The notes under the pieces are model-generated. The model saw only the letters and a list, made by a program, of their open reading frames with translations. It had not been told where the DNA came from and searched no databases. This document shows, piece by piece, positions 37,094 to 45,974 of a stretch of DNA of 64,000 nt; position 1 is the first letter of the stretch, and each line of letters starts with the position of its first letter. Location: assembly GCA_963977405.1 (NCBI GenBank), contig CAXBOY010000002.1:15968-79967 (forward strand), written 5' to 3'. Both the position numbers and the translations under genes were made by a program. This DNA is from UBA5078 sp963977405 (GTDB taxonomy: Bacteria > Pseudomonadota > Gammaproteobacteria > Pseudomonadales > Pseudohongiellaceae).

Positions 37094-38953
37094 CTACTGG
37101 CCACGCAGGAACAATTTGTCCAACTGATCGATGCTCTGCAGCACCCATGTAGGCCGACCATGATTACACTGCCCACTGCGTTCGGTCCGCTCCATGTCGC
37201 GCAGCAATGCATTCATCTCCGGGATGGTCAACTGACGGTTGGCGCGCACCGAGCCGTGACAAGCCATAGTCGACATCAGCTCGTCTTGATAATTACTAAC
37301 ACGCTCACTACTGCCGTGCTCACGCACATCTGCCAACACATCTCTGACTAATTGTTCAATATTCGCAGCGGCAAGAATGACTGGAATCTGACGCACCACT
37401 ATTGATTCACTCGCCACGCGCTCCACTCCTAGACCCAGAGCCAGCAAAGCCTCTGCCTGCTGCTCAGCACAATCGGCCTCTGCCTGACTCACAGCGATGG
37501 ATAGAGGCACCAACAATGGCTGCGCTCTAATACCATCGTTCGCGGCAGACTCTTTCATACGCTCGTATGTGATGCGTTCGTGAGCCGCGTGCATGTCAAC
37601 CACAACGAGCCCAAGTTTATTCTGCGCCAAGATATAGATGCCATGCAGCTGGGCAATGGCAAACCCTAAAGGGGGCACGTCTTCGTCTTTACTTAATTCG
37701 GCATAAGCGCTGATCTGATCCGCCACTTGTGTTGGCGTCAGCCCTTGCGAACCATAGGACGAATAATTTGCAGAACCTGTAGAAGGAGCGCCTCCATAGG
37801 AGGGGGCATTAAAACTAATACGCCCCTGACCGGAAAACTCACCGGACTCTGAGCCGCCAGTTTGCAGAAGCTCCCCTGTATCCGGATCAACAGAACCTGG
37901 AGCGTAGGCAATCCTCTCGCTATGGGCAGCCAAACTATCTTGGGGTCGCACACCTGCCAAAGCTTTGTGTAGTGCGCGAAACAGAAAGTCGTGAACTAAA
38001 CGAGAGTCACGGAAGCGAACCTCGTGCTTGGTAGGATGCACATTGACGTCGACCAAGGCGGGTTGCAGCTCAAGATAAAGAACAAAGGCCGGATGTCGAC
38101 CGTGAAAGAGCACATCCTTATATGCCTGTTTTACCGCATGACTTACAAGCTTGTCACGAATGATGCGCCCATTCACGTAGAAATACTGCAAGTCCGCTTG
38201 GCTGCGCGAGAATGTTGGCAGGCTTACCCAACCCCACAGGCGCAAGCCCGAGGCCTCTATATCGATGCGAATCGAATTCTCAACGAATGCCGGGCCACAT
38301 ACAAGCGCTACGCGTCGTTGTTTTTCCTGCTCACTTTTTGCGACATCGAGATGATGTATCGCGCGCTGATTATGGCGAAGCAAAAACGCCACATCGAAAC
38401 GGCTAAGGGCCAGCCGCTTGACAACTTCGTCTAGACGATCGAACTCGGTTTTCTCGGTACGCAGAAATTTCTTGCGCGCCGGTGTATTGAAGAACAGATC
38501 GCGCACCTCCACCGTACTTCCCACAGGATGCGATGCTGGTGACACGGCGGTATTCATCTCTTGTCCTGCTGCCTCTACTCGCCACGCACTCTCGTCCTGA
38601 GCATCGCGCGCGCGTGAGGTAAGCTCGAGTCGAGAAACGGAACAGATACTCGCGAGTGCCTCGCCGCGAAAACCGAGGCTAGCAATATTCTCTAAGTCGT
38701 CTAGATTTGAAATTTTGCTGGTTGCGTGACGACTGAGGGCAAGACCAAGATCAGATTTTTCAATACCCGCACCATTGTCGCGAATTCGAATCAGCTTAGT
38801 GCCACCCTGTTCGACCTCTATCTCGACGCGATCTGCACCGGCATCGAGACAATTCTCTAACAACTCTTTTACAACAGAGGCGGGGCGCTCAACGACCTCT
38901 CCGGCAGCAATTTGATTGGCCAGGCGCTGGCTTAATAAAGCAATACGTGTCAT
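37094..38953 (-). CDS. mutL: DNA mismatch repair protein MutL
   Basis: A 619-residue MutL. The N-terminal GHKL ATPase has NCLDAGAD, RDNGAGI and LGFRGEALASI. The middle of the C-terminal region carries DMHAAHERITYE (about residue 452), the metal-binding endonuclease motif DxHA(x2)E(x4)E. This MutL is therefore predicted to nick DNA itself, as in Pseudomonas and other bacteria without MutH. A low-complexity Gly/Ser linker at about 370-410 separates the halves. It lies 34 bases after the amidase gene in the conserved block. Confidence 0.97.
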   Translation of the reverse strand: MTRIALLSQRLANQIAAGEVVERPASVVKELLENCLDAGADRVEIEVEQGGTKLIRIRDNGAGIEKSDLGLALSRHATSKISNLDDLENIASLGFRGEALASICSVSRLELTSRARDAQDESAWRVEAAGQEMNTAVSPASHPVGSTVEVRDLFFNTPARKKFLRTEKTEFDRLDEVVKRLALSRFDVAFLLRHNQRAIHHLDVAKSEQEKQRRVALVCGPAFVENSIRIDIEASGLRLWGWVSLPTFSRSQADLQYFYVNGRIIRDKLVSHAVKQAYKDVLFHGRHPAFVLYLELQPALVDVNVHPTKHEVRFRDSRLVHDFLFRALHKALAGVRPQDSLAAHSERIAYAPGSVDPDTGELLQTGGSESGEFSGQGRISFNAPSYGGAPSTGSANYSSYGSQGLTPTQVADQISAYAELSKDEDVPPLGFAIAQLHGIYILAQNKLGLVVVDMHAAHERITYERMKESAANDGIRAQPLLVPLSIAVSQAEADCAEQQAEALLALGLGVERVASESIVVRQIPVILAAANIEQLVRDVLADVREHGSSERVSNYQDELMSTMACHGSVRANRQLTIPEMNALLRDMERTERSGQCNHGRPTWVLQSIDQLDKLFLRGQ

Positions 38954-38987
38954 TTAATTTTCGCTGGCTCTAGGCCCGATTATGGAT

Positions 38988-40568
38988 TCAGGGGGCAGGT
39001 ATCTTTAAAACCTGTCCCACCTTGATTACGTCGTTTCGCAGATCATTCGAAGCGCGCAGGCTGGACATGCTTACGCGATAACGTTCGGCAATTCCAGATA
39101 GCGTTTCACCGCGCACAATCTTATGCTCGATTGGCACAGCACTGGCAATAGCGATGCCGGGTATGCTGAGTTTTTGGCCTATGCGAATAACATCGTTCTT
39201 AAGATTGTTTTGCGCGCGCAACTCCTGTGTACTGATGCCATGACGCTGCGCTATCTCAGACAGATTGTCGCCGCGTTTCACAACATAGCTACCACTGACT
39301 AGCAACTCTAGCGAAGGCTTAATATTATTCTCTTTCTGCCATGCAATCAGCGTGTCCTCGGGCGGTCTATCATAAAAATAGCGCATGACGCCCTGCACGA
39401 TGCCGTCTGCCAGACGCCGCTGGTAGGACGAAGTATTCAACTGACGAGCTTCGTTCGGATTCGATAGATATCCCGTCTCAATTAGTACCGATGGGATGTC
39501 AGGCGAGCGTAGCACCCACAGATTGCCCTGCTGTGTTTTATCTCGCCGCAGTGTTGCCACGCCTCGCAGTGAATTCAAAATATATGAGCCCGCCGTACTA
39601 CTCTGCTCAATACTCCACGCCATAGACAGATCGAGAAGCGTGCGAGCCAGATCGTCCTCGATATTGTGCAGACTTGTATCGCCAGCGACACCGCCTAGAA
39701 GATCGGCACTATTCTCTTTCTCTGCCACTCTCCGAGAGTTTTCATCTTCGGCTATACGCTCGGACAAGGCATACACGGTAACTCCCTCCGCCCGTGTCGA
39801 ACTAAAGGAATCTGCATGTATCGAAAGAAAGATGTCTGCACGGTTCTGTCGCGCAATCTGTGGGCGGCGCTGCAACTGCACTGAATAATCGCCGTCACGA
39901 ACCAAAACTGGCCTGTAACCTGGCATAGCAAGCAGTCGCTCGTAAATGGCGCGTGAGATGGCGAGGACCACATCTTTTTCACGAATTTTACGATCATAGC
40001 CTATAGCCCCCGGGTCTTCCCCGCCGTGGCCAGCATCTATCGCAACAATGATGTCGCGTTGCGAATTTATCGTCGCAGGTGCGGGAATTGACTCGGCAAT
40101 TGCAGGCGCTCGGCCGATATCGTAAAGGTCGATAACTAGACGATTCTTCAAATCGCCATTGGCCGCCAAAGTAAAACTGCTAGGGTTAACCTGACCGCTC
40201 AGATCGATCACCACACGCACGTCATTGTCATTGCGTGGCGCACTACGGATGCCTGTGACGGGGCTATTCTTGAAATCGAACCCACTAAGACTTGCACGCA
40301 CCGTAGAGCCACTTAGATCAACAACGATGCGATGAGGGTTCTCAAGCGTAAACAAGCTGTACTGCACCTGCTGATCGAGATCGAAAACAATTCGGGAGTA
40401 GTCCGGCGCGCGCCACAGACGAACCTCTTCTACTTCGGCAGCAAATAGGGCCGATGACGCGACCGACATTAACAGGACCGCAATGACTAGCGCGCGCGCC
40501 ATTCCCTCACAAAGACAGGAATAACCCGAATTTAATCGCGCTTTTATGCAGCCAGCAAAGCCATTCAT
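38988..40568 (-). CDS. amiB: N-acetylmuramoyl-L-alanine amidase with AMIN and two LysM domains
   Basis: Periplasmic zinc amidase that cuts septal peptidoglycan during cell separation. The AMIN domain (about 50-150) has VEEVRLWRAPDYSRIVFDLD. The Amidase_3 catalytic domain has AIDAGHGGEDPGA with the first zinc His, and IETGYLSNPNEA with the catalytic Glu. Two LysM repeats follow, each starting with a GDNLSEIA- or GETLSGIA-type segment. The start used overlaps tsaE by four bases (ATGA). An internal ATG at 40502 would give a more compact signal peptide, so the first 22 residues are uncertain. The AmiB name rests on the tsaE-amiB-mutL order. Confidence 0.95.
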   Translation of the reverse strand: MNGFAGCIKARLNSGYSCLCEGMARALVIAVLLMSVASSALFAAEVEEVRLWRAPDYSRIVFDLDQQVQYSLFTLENPHRIVVDLSGSTVRASLSGFDFKNSPVTGIRSAPRNDNDVRVVIDLSGQVNPSSFTLAANGDLKNRLVIDLYDIGRAPAIAESIPAPATINSQRDIIVAIDAGHGGEDPGAIGYDRKIREKDVVLAISRAIYERLLAMPGYRPVLVRDGDYSVQLQRRPQIARQNRADIFLSIHADSFSSTRAEGVTVYALSERIAEDENSRRVAEKENSADLLGGVAGDTSLHNIEDDLARTLLDLSMAWSIEQSSTAGSYILNSLRGVATLRRDKTQQGNLWVLRSPDIPSVLIETGYLSNPNEARQLNTSSYQRRLADGIVQGVMRYFYDRPPEDTLIAWQKENNIKPSLELLVSGSYVVKRGDNLSEIAQRHGISTQELRAQNNLKNDVIRIGQKLSIPGIAIASAVPIEHKIVRGETLSGIAERYRVSMSSLRASNDLRNDVIKVGQVLKIPAP

Positions 40569-41086
40569 TGCGTTTTGATTCCAGTCATTAAACTTTCAGC
40601 GTATTCAGACAAATGTTGAGCGATACGCTCACCATGGGGCGAACGGGGCTCACAGTGAACAAGACGACCCTCGCCTTGAATCGACAGTGTGATCTCTATA
40701 TCCGCTGCCGGCAAAAACCCAACACCGCGCTCTGCCCATTCGATGAGACATAAATTTGATTCATCAAAATAGTCGAAAACTCCAAGAAATTCAACCTCTT
40801 CCGGATCTGAAAGGCGATATAAATCGAAGTGATAAATATTAAATTCCGGCTCTTCGTATGGTTCGACCAAGGTATAAGTCGGACTCTTTACCGCTCCAAG
40901 ATGTCCATAGCCACGGAGGACGCCGCGAGTCAGCGTAGTCTTCCCCGCACCTAGATCTCCGCTGAGGTAGACCCGCCCACCCAAAGTTTTCGTGCGTGGC
41001 GGCGCGAGCTGAGTAGCGCGAGCGAGAGCACGACCAAATGCTTCGGTCGCCTCCTCATCGCTCAAATAGAATTGATAGTCTGCCAT
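40565..41086 (-). CDS. tsaE: tRNA threonylcarbamoyladenosine biosynthesis ATPase TsaE
   Basis: ATPase partner of TsaB/TsaD in making t6A37 of ANN-decoding tRNAs. The P-loop GDLGAGKTTLTRG is followed by SPTYTLVEPY and IYHFDLYRLSDPEEVEFLG, both hallmarks of the family. At 173 aa it is slightly longer than E. coli TsaE (153). It overlaps the start of the amidase gene by four bases and follows nnr, the standard order. Confidence 0.97.
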   Translation of the reverse strand: MADYQFYLSDEEATEAFGRALARATQLAPPRTKTLGGRVYLSGDLGAGKTTLTRGVLRGYGHLGAVKSPTYTLVEPYEEPEFNIYHFDLYRLSDPEEVEFLGVFDYFDESNLCLIEWAERGVGFLPAADIEITLSIQGEGRLVHCEPRSPHGERIAQHLSEYAESLMTGIKTQ

Positions 41087-41125
41087 TACTCTATGATTTT
41101 TCCGTTGACGCTTTCAGCTTTGCGC

Positions 41126-42751
41126 CTAAAGATTATTGGCAAGCCGCCTAATATGGTGGAAAAGATCCGTCGCGAGAAGTCCGCGCTCGCCCTCGCTAAC
41201 TACGGCTAAATCCGCCGCCTCTCCGTGGATACATACGCCACAGCGCAGGGCATCGGACACACTCAAACCTTGCGCAATCAAACCACCAAGCATACCGCTC
41301 AGCACATCACCCATGCCACCGCTGGCCATACCCGGATTGCCCTCTGTGCAGACTTCGACGCTTGCTGGCTCCATTTCGAAATTGACGATCTCGCCAGGGC
41401 AACATAAAAGGCTACCAGCCCCTTTTAACAGGACCGCGCCTCCGAACTTGGCTTGCAGACTATATGCCGCAGCAAAGCGATCCTCTTGGACCTTTGCTAC
41501 AGTGCCGCCTAAAAGCCTCGCCGCCTCACCTGGGTGAGGGGTCAGAATCCACAGGGGCGAGTGCATGAGCATCGACTTACCCTCATTTTCGAGAGAGCCT
41601 TCATTTATAGACGCTGATTCGGCTAGCAGATTCAGCGCATCGGCATCGAGCACGACGGGTAAGTGTGAACCTGCAAACTCCAAGGCCTGCCTCAGAATAG
41701 AGTGGGACCAATTCGAGTTGCCAAGCCCAGGACCTATCACTATCACGCTGGCCTTTTGCATCAACGCGAGCAACTGCTCAGAGCCGAATGCATCTGGCTC
41801 CTCGATAGCTCGCACCATAATTTCTGGTCGACGCGCGAGGCTGGCAGTCACATGAGGAGTCCTTGTTACCAAGCTTACAGTACCTGCCCCAATGCGGGCT
41901 GCAGCCTCGGCAGCCATTAAAGCGGCGCCACCATAGCCGACATCCCCACCTAGGACAAGCACATTGCCACAGTCTCCTTTATGAGCATCTAGGCGCCGCG
42001 GCTTCAACATGGAAGATACAGAATTGATGTCGATACGAGTGCTGGAGGCAGCTTTCGCGACACTTCCTGACTTGAGCGCCTCGGGCATGCCTAAGTCATG
42101 GAAGACGATCTCGCCGGCCTGCTCGGGCCCACTGCCAGTAAATAGGCCTTGCTTAAGCGCAACTAGGCAAACAGTCATCGCGGCACACACGGCTACTTCT
42201 GCTACGTGCCCGGTGTCGCAATTTAATCCCGACGGCACATCCACAGACACTATAGGCAGACCAGAGCCGTTCATCCAATCGATAGTTGGCTCAAAAGATC
42301 CGCGCAATGCTCCGCTCCGGCCCGTACCCAATAGTGCGTCGACGAGCACGGTGCCTGGGCCAAAATGAGCCGACGCGAGATCGAGCAAGATATCGCATTG
42401 TTTGCAAGACACTCCGCTAGCGAGTGCTTCCTCGCGCGCACTGGCGGCATCGCCGCTAATGCGCTCTAAATCGCCACATTCCAGCACCTGCACCTTTATA
42501 CCCTCTGCCGCAGCAAGGGCCGCGATGTAATAACCATCGCCACCGTTATTTCCTGTTCCTACGAACACTACAAGGCGACGTAGGTCCGGCCAGCGCTGTG
42601 AAATCACACTCAAAACTACAGAAGCTGCTCTGCGCATTAACTTCAAGGCACTGATAGGAATGTGCTCGATCAGCAACGCATCCAAGGCTCTTACCTGTTC
42701 AGCAGTGTAGAGCTTGCGCGGCAAATGTGTGTTCGAGTTAGTTCTATTCAC
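41126..42751 (-). CDS. nnr: Bifunctional NAD(P)H-hydrate epimerase / ADP-dependent dehydratase
   Basis: Repairs hydrated NAD(P)H. The N-terminal YjeF_N domain (epimerase) shows FVGTGNNGGDGYYIA and VDALLGTGRSGALRG. The C-terminal ribokinase-like dehydratase shows HKGDCGNVLVLGGD, GPGLGNSNW, TPHPGEAARLLG and the GNPGMASGGMGDVLSG motif. I start at the GTG at 42751 (541 aa) because AGGAAGGG lies just upstream. A TTG 12 codons earlier has no such support. It opens the conserved block nnr-tsaE-amiB-mutL. Confidence 0.95.
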   Translation of the reverse strand: MNRTNSNTHLPRKLYTAEQVRALDALLIEHIPISALKLMRRAASVVLSVISQRWPDLRRLVVFVGTGNNGGDGYYIAALAAAEGIKVQVLECGDLERISGDAASAREEALASGVSCKQCDILLDLASAHFGPGTVLVDALLGTGRSGALRGSFEPTIDWMNGSGLPIVSVDVPSGLNCDTGHVAEVAVCAAMTVCLVALKQGLFTGSGPEQAGEIVFHDLGMPEALKSGSVAKAASSTRIDINSVSSMLKPRRLDAHKGDCGNVLVLGGDVGYGGAALMAAEAAARIGAGTVSLVTRTPHVTASLARRPEIMVRAIEEPDAFGSEQLLALMQKASVIVIGPGLGNSNWSHSILRQALEFAGSHLPVVLDADALNLLAESASINEGSLENEGKSMLMHSPLWILTPHPGEAARLLGGTVAKVQEDRFAAAYSLQAKFGGAVLLKGAGSLLCCPGEIVNFEMEPASVEVCTEGNPGMASGGMGDVLSGMLGGLIAQGLSVSDALRCGVCIHGEAADLAVVSEGERGLLATDLFHHIRRLANNL

Positions 42752-42802
42752 GAATCCCTTCCTGTAAACATAGAGTAACTGCGGCAATCACTAACGTAGC
42801 CA

Positions 42803-43246
42803 TTAGCGATCGAACTTATGAATAAGGCGGCGAACTAATTGTAGGCCGATCTCCAGCTCTTCAACGGGGACATCCTCGGTATTCTCGATAGCCCAAGGAT
42901 CCTGCACTATGCGCAAGGAGGTATACACATCCTGCCCTGCGTCCGTTAAGCATACCAGCACGGAACGTTTGTGTTCCGGGTTCTCTTCATAGCGAAGCAA
43001 GCCATCTTTTTCCATGACATCGGTAATACGCTGCACTGCCTGCCGAGACTGGCCTAAGACACGTGCAATTCCGGGCACCGTCACACCGGAGTTCGCTAGG
43101 GCGACAACGCCGATAACCTTCCAGCGCGCACTGGTCAAGCCAAGCGCCTCAGCCATATGGTCGCCTTCTGCAACTAACAGACCGTTGAGTCGGAACAAGG
43201 AGAGCACGAGGTCGAGAAAGAGCTTACGCTTGGGCGAGTGGGCCAT
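42803..43246 (-). CDS. MarR-family transcriptional regulator
   Basis: A 147-residue winged-helix regulator. The recognition region reads VTVPGIARVLGQSRQAVQRI, followed by the wing segment LLRYEENPEHKRSVLVCLT. The ligand is unknown. A strong ribosome site (TAGGAG) precedes the ATG. It lies 51 bases upstream of nnr on the same strand, so it may be read through into the housekeeping block. It is also divergent from the DUF4159 gene. It occupies the place where queG often sits in related genomes. Confidence 0.88.
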   Translation of the reverse strand: MAHSPKRKLFLDLVLSLFRLNGLLVAEGDHMAEALGLTSARWKVIGVVALANSGVTVPGIARVLGQSRQAVQRITDVMEKDGLLRYEENPEHKRSVLVCLTDAGQDVYTSLRIVQDPWAIENTEDVPVEELEIGLQLVRRLIHKFDR

Positions 43247-43444
43247 GGAAAACTCCTAAACGATATAGAAAGAGACAAGGCAGCATGCTGTCACTATGAC
43301 CAATTACTGTCAATCATTCTCGCCCCCGCTTCTCTTGCTCTCCCTTGCAAACAATGGGTTGCCAAGGTAGTTTAGTAACGCTACTCATAGCGCCTCCCCC
43401 TATGTCTGTGGCCAACAATTTCACAAACTATTGCATTGACACCC

Positions 43445-44239
43445 ATGAGCCGACCCTTAGACATAGCAAAACGCTCAGCAATTGTACTTCTGCAATGTTT
43501 CTGCGCGCTCATTTGGTTCAGCAATAGCGCGGCTCAGCCGTTACTAGACCCCCAGCCCATAGAGCTGCAAGATGTAGCTGGGGAGTTCGCCTTCGTGCGC
43601 TTACAATACGACAATTATTATAACGATGGCTTTGGCTACGGCACATGGCGCACCGATTTCCCAAGTGCCGATTCCAACTTCTTACGCGGAGTATCACGCC
43701 TTAGCAATGTCAGGGTCATGAAAGATCCCATAGTACTGCGCTTCGACGACGACCGTATTTATGACTATCCGTTCCTTTATGCTCTCGAAATGGGCCGCAG
43801 TGGGGGGCCGAGCTTCAGCCCGAAAGAAAAAGAGAATATGCGCGAGTATCTGCTGCGCGGCGGCTTCTTGCTTATTGACGATTTTTGGGGCACTCGACAG
43901 TGGGATAATTTCTACCGGGCATTTACCGATGTCTTTCCTGACCGCGAGATTGTTGAGCTAAGCCCAAATCACGAAATCTTTCGTAGCTACTACGACATCG
44001 CCGGCCCGCAGATGATTCCCGTAATCGGCAACCCTGAGAATTATCCTGAGCAGGATGTCGATCGTGCTTCTAATCACGCCATCCTCGATGATTCTGGCCG
44101 TGTCATGGTTTTAATCAATTGGAACTCAGACATGGGCGACGGCTGGGAACACACCTTCGATCCACGCTACCCAACCCGCTACGCAAACCTTGCCTATCAA
44201 CTGGGCATCAATTACCTGATCTACTCATTGACTCACTGA
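43445..44239 (+). CDS. Exported DUF4159 protein
   Basis: A 264-residue protein with a signal peptide ending near SAAQ. I start at the ATG at 43445; a TTG three codons upstream has no advantage. The mature domain fits DUF4159: FAFVRLQYDNYYNDGFGYG, then PFLYALEMGRSGG and LRGGFLLIDDFWG, which resemble the fold of class I glutamine amidotransferase-like domains. Members usually sit with MoxR-ATPase and von Willebrand-domain genes, which are absent here. It converges on the chaN gene with only four bases between stops. Biochemical function unknown. Confidence 0.85.
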   Translation: MSRPLDIAKRSAIVLLQCFCALIWFSNSAAQPLLDPQPIELQDVAGEFAFVRLQYDNYYNDGFGYGTWRTDFPSADSNFLRGVSRLSNVRVMKDPIVLRFDDDRIYDYPFLYALEMGRSGGPSFSPKEKENMREYLLRGGFLLIDDFWGTRQWDNFYRAFTDVFPDREIVELSPNHEIFRSYYDIAGPQMIPVIGNPENYPEQDVDRASNHAILDDSGRVMVLINWNSDMGDGWEHTFDPRYPTRYANLAYQLGINYLIYSLTH

Positions 44240-44243
44240 GTTA

Positions 44244-45182
44244 CTATCCCGCACCGCTACTAAGGCTAGCGCAGTAATCTTGCGCGGGGAGAGCGGGTGT
44301 GAACCAAACATAGTCATAAGGAGTTGTAGCCGAAAAACTCTCTAGATATTCCCGAGCTTGATCCGACTCTGGGCTAACCTCTATAAAAGCCACGGTAATT
44401 AATTCCCCGTGCTCGGGTCCGACATAGTTCGGTACACCCAAGTCGCGACGGGCGTGAAAATTTCCGGCAAGCAATACACGCACACCATTAAAACCCGCCC
44501 CATCGCTCACCAAACTCTGCGCCATCGCGGCGTCGCGCGCCTGCTGCACTGCTACCATAGCGGGGAACTGGCTTTCCGGGAGCATGCCACAATGACTCTC
44601 ATCGATCTCTTGATGTAGCCGCTGCACTTGAGGGTCATCTAAGATGCCCTCTGCGGCACCGTAGGATTGATCGGCGTATACCGCCATCATTTCTTCGCTG
44701 CTGATATTAGCGCTACGTACGACCGCTCCGGAGAGCAAGCTGTCCTGAATTATCGGGCCATAGAAAGCCCAGTCCCAGCCCTGCTCATCCCACCCCAGCG
44801 CATTGCCTAGCTCATCCAGCGAGGAGATATTTGCTGAAGTGAGACTATCTACAGCGATTTGCTGGCTACTATCTAACATCTCAAAACTCACACTATCAAT
44901 GGTCGTGTGCGCTGCCATTTGCGATAGCACATACCGCTGTAGACTATGATGATCGGGATTGTCGTGCTTCTCCCCCAGTATCACAAAATTTGCTTCACTT
45001 AGTCGTTGCAAGAGTAGTTCAGGGGAAATGCTTTGCGCTTCCCTCGCGCTCCACACAGTCCCTACTAAGGCGTGCTGGCGATACATTGGAGACACCCAAT
45101 CACCGAAAGGTGCTTGCGGTAATGTTGAACACCCACTAAGAGTAAGGACGAGCAACAAAGGCAGTACTACAACACGAGTCAT
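44244..45182 (-). CDS. ChaN-family lipoprotein, heme/iron-associated
   Basis: A 312-residue lipoprotein. I start at 45182, where MTRVVVLPLLLVLTLSGC gives a signal peptide with lipobox LSGC. A longer frame would run back through the sixA-like gene. The domain begins with VILGEKHDNPDHH, the histidine-rich motif of the ChaN/TraB-Gumn-like fold that binds heme in Campylobacter ChaN. The pattern VLLAGNFHARRDLGVP near the C-terminus is also typical. The gene starts four bases after the SixA-like stop, so the two form an operon. A role in iron or heme handling is known for the family and inferred here. Confidence 0.83.
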   Translation of the reverse strand: MTRVVVLPLLLVLTLSGCSTLPQAPFGDWVSPMYRQHALVGTVWSAREAQSISPELLLQRLSEANFVILGEKHDNPDHHSLQRYVLSQMAAHTTIDSVSFEMLDSSQQIAVDSLTSANISSLDELGNALGWDEQGWDWAFYGPIIQDSLLSGAVVRSANISSEEMMAVYADQSYGAAEGILDDPQVQRLHQEIDESHCGMLPESQFPAMVAVQQARDAAMAQSLVSDGAGFNGVRVLLAGNFHARRDLGVPNYVGPEHGELITVAFIEVSPESDQAREYLESFSATTPYDYVWFTPALPAQDYCASLSSGAG

Positions 45183-45186
45183 CGGT

Positions 45187-45681
45187 TTATTCCGGATTCT
45201 TAGGGAAATCAAAATCGAGAACCTTGCCGAGACCTGGCAGCACTTCAGCCCAATATTCAATAGGCAATGCGATACTAACAAGGCCGCAGGTTGGAATATT
45301 ATCGATACTGGCGCGCGCAAGCTCATTGGCGAGGTCGGTTAGGGCGGGGTTATGGGCGACCAATAGCGCGCTTTGCTTGGTCTCGTCGAAGCCGCTAACT
45401 AATTGCAGAAGCTTGGCACTACCCGCAATGTAGATCTGCCTATCTTGTACAATGGCACTAGGATTCAATCCTAACTCATCACAAATTACTTGTGCCGTGC
45501 TTAGGGCGCGCACTGCCGGACTACTCACGACAAGATCCACAACGTAGCCGCGCTCGCGCATGCGTATCCCCATTTCGGGTGCGTCGTGCAAACCTCGATC
45601 ATTTAGGGGTCGGTCATAATCTTTTTGCCCAGGAATTGCCCAACTCGATTTAGCGTGACGCAGCAGATACAGAGTTTTCAT
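45187..45681 (-). CDS. sixA: SixA-like phosphohistidine phosphatase
   Basis: A 164-residue histidine phosphatase with the RHG-type motif LYLLRHAKSSW at the N-terminus, then DRPLNDRG and a second catalytic His in LVAHNPAL. Members such as SixA remove phosphate from histidine in phosphotransfer proteins. The assignment to SixA rather than another small histidine phosphatase is by length and motif. It precedes the chaN-like gene by four bases. No histidine-kinase gene is nearby. Confidence 0.85.
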   Translation of the reverse strand: MKTLYLLRHAKSSWAIPGQKDYDRPLNDRGLHDAPEMGIRMRERGYVVDLVVSSPAVRALSTAQVICDELGLNPSAIVQDRQIYIAGSAKLLQLVSGFDETKQSALLVAHNPALTDLANELARASIDNIPTCGLVSIALPIEYWAEVLPGLGKVLDFDFPKNPE

Positions 45682-45809
45682 AATGTGGCGTTTTCCCGTC
45701 TCCCTAAAGACATAGAATGGGCTGCAATGACATTGCCCTTCAAAAACATTCTACGCGAATCATAGTGCCCAAGAAACGCGCCATTGCCCAGCAATAGCAA
45801 CACACGGAC

Positions 45810-45846
45810 AAAAAAAAGGGAAGAATCAATCGACCCTTCCCTTAAA
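45810..45846 (-). terminator. Rho-independent terminator downstream of amine oxidase
   Basis: On the minus strand, an AAGGGAAG / CTTCCCTT stem with a 12-base loop is followed by a run of eight T. It is the clear end for the flavin amine-oxidase transcript, about 130 bases after the stop codon. The bases between hold no convincing gene. Confidence 0.82.
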
Positions 45847-45974
45847 GACTCCACTACAACCCTTCAAGTAACTAAATTTTCGCAAAATTAGTACTCACAA
45901 TACTTTCTCTGATCTTCAATACTGTCGCGCTGATCATCTCCGAACAAAAGGGGACGATCGGCGCGAGTGAACGA

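Noticed and set aside
38988..42751. Several overlapping long frames on the opposite strand of nnr, amiB and mutL
   Set aside because: They run antisense to strongly conserved housekeeping genes and have no recognisable protein features.
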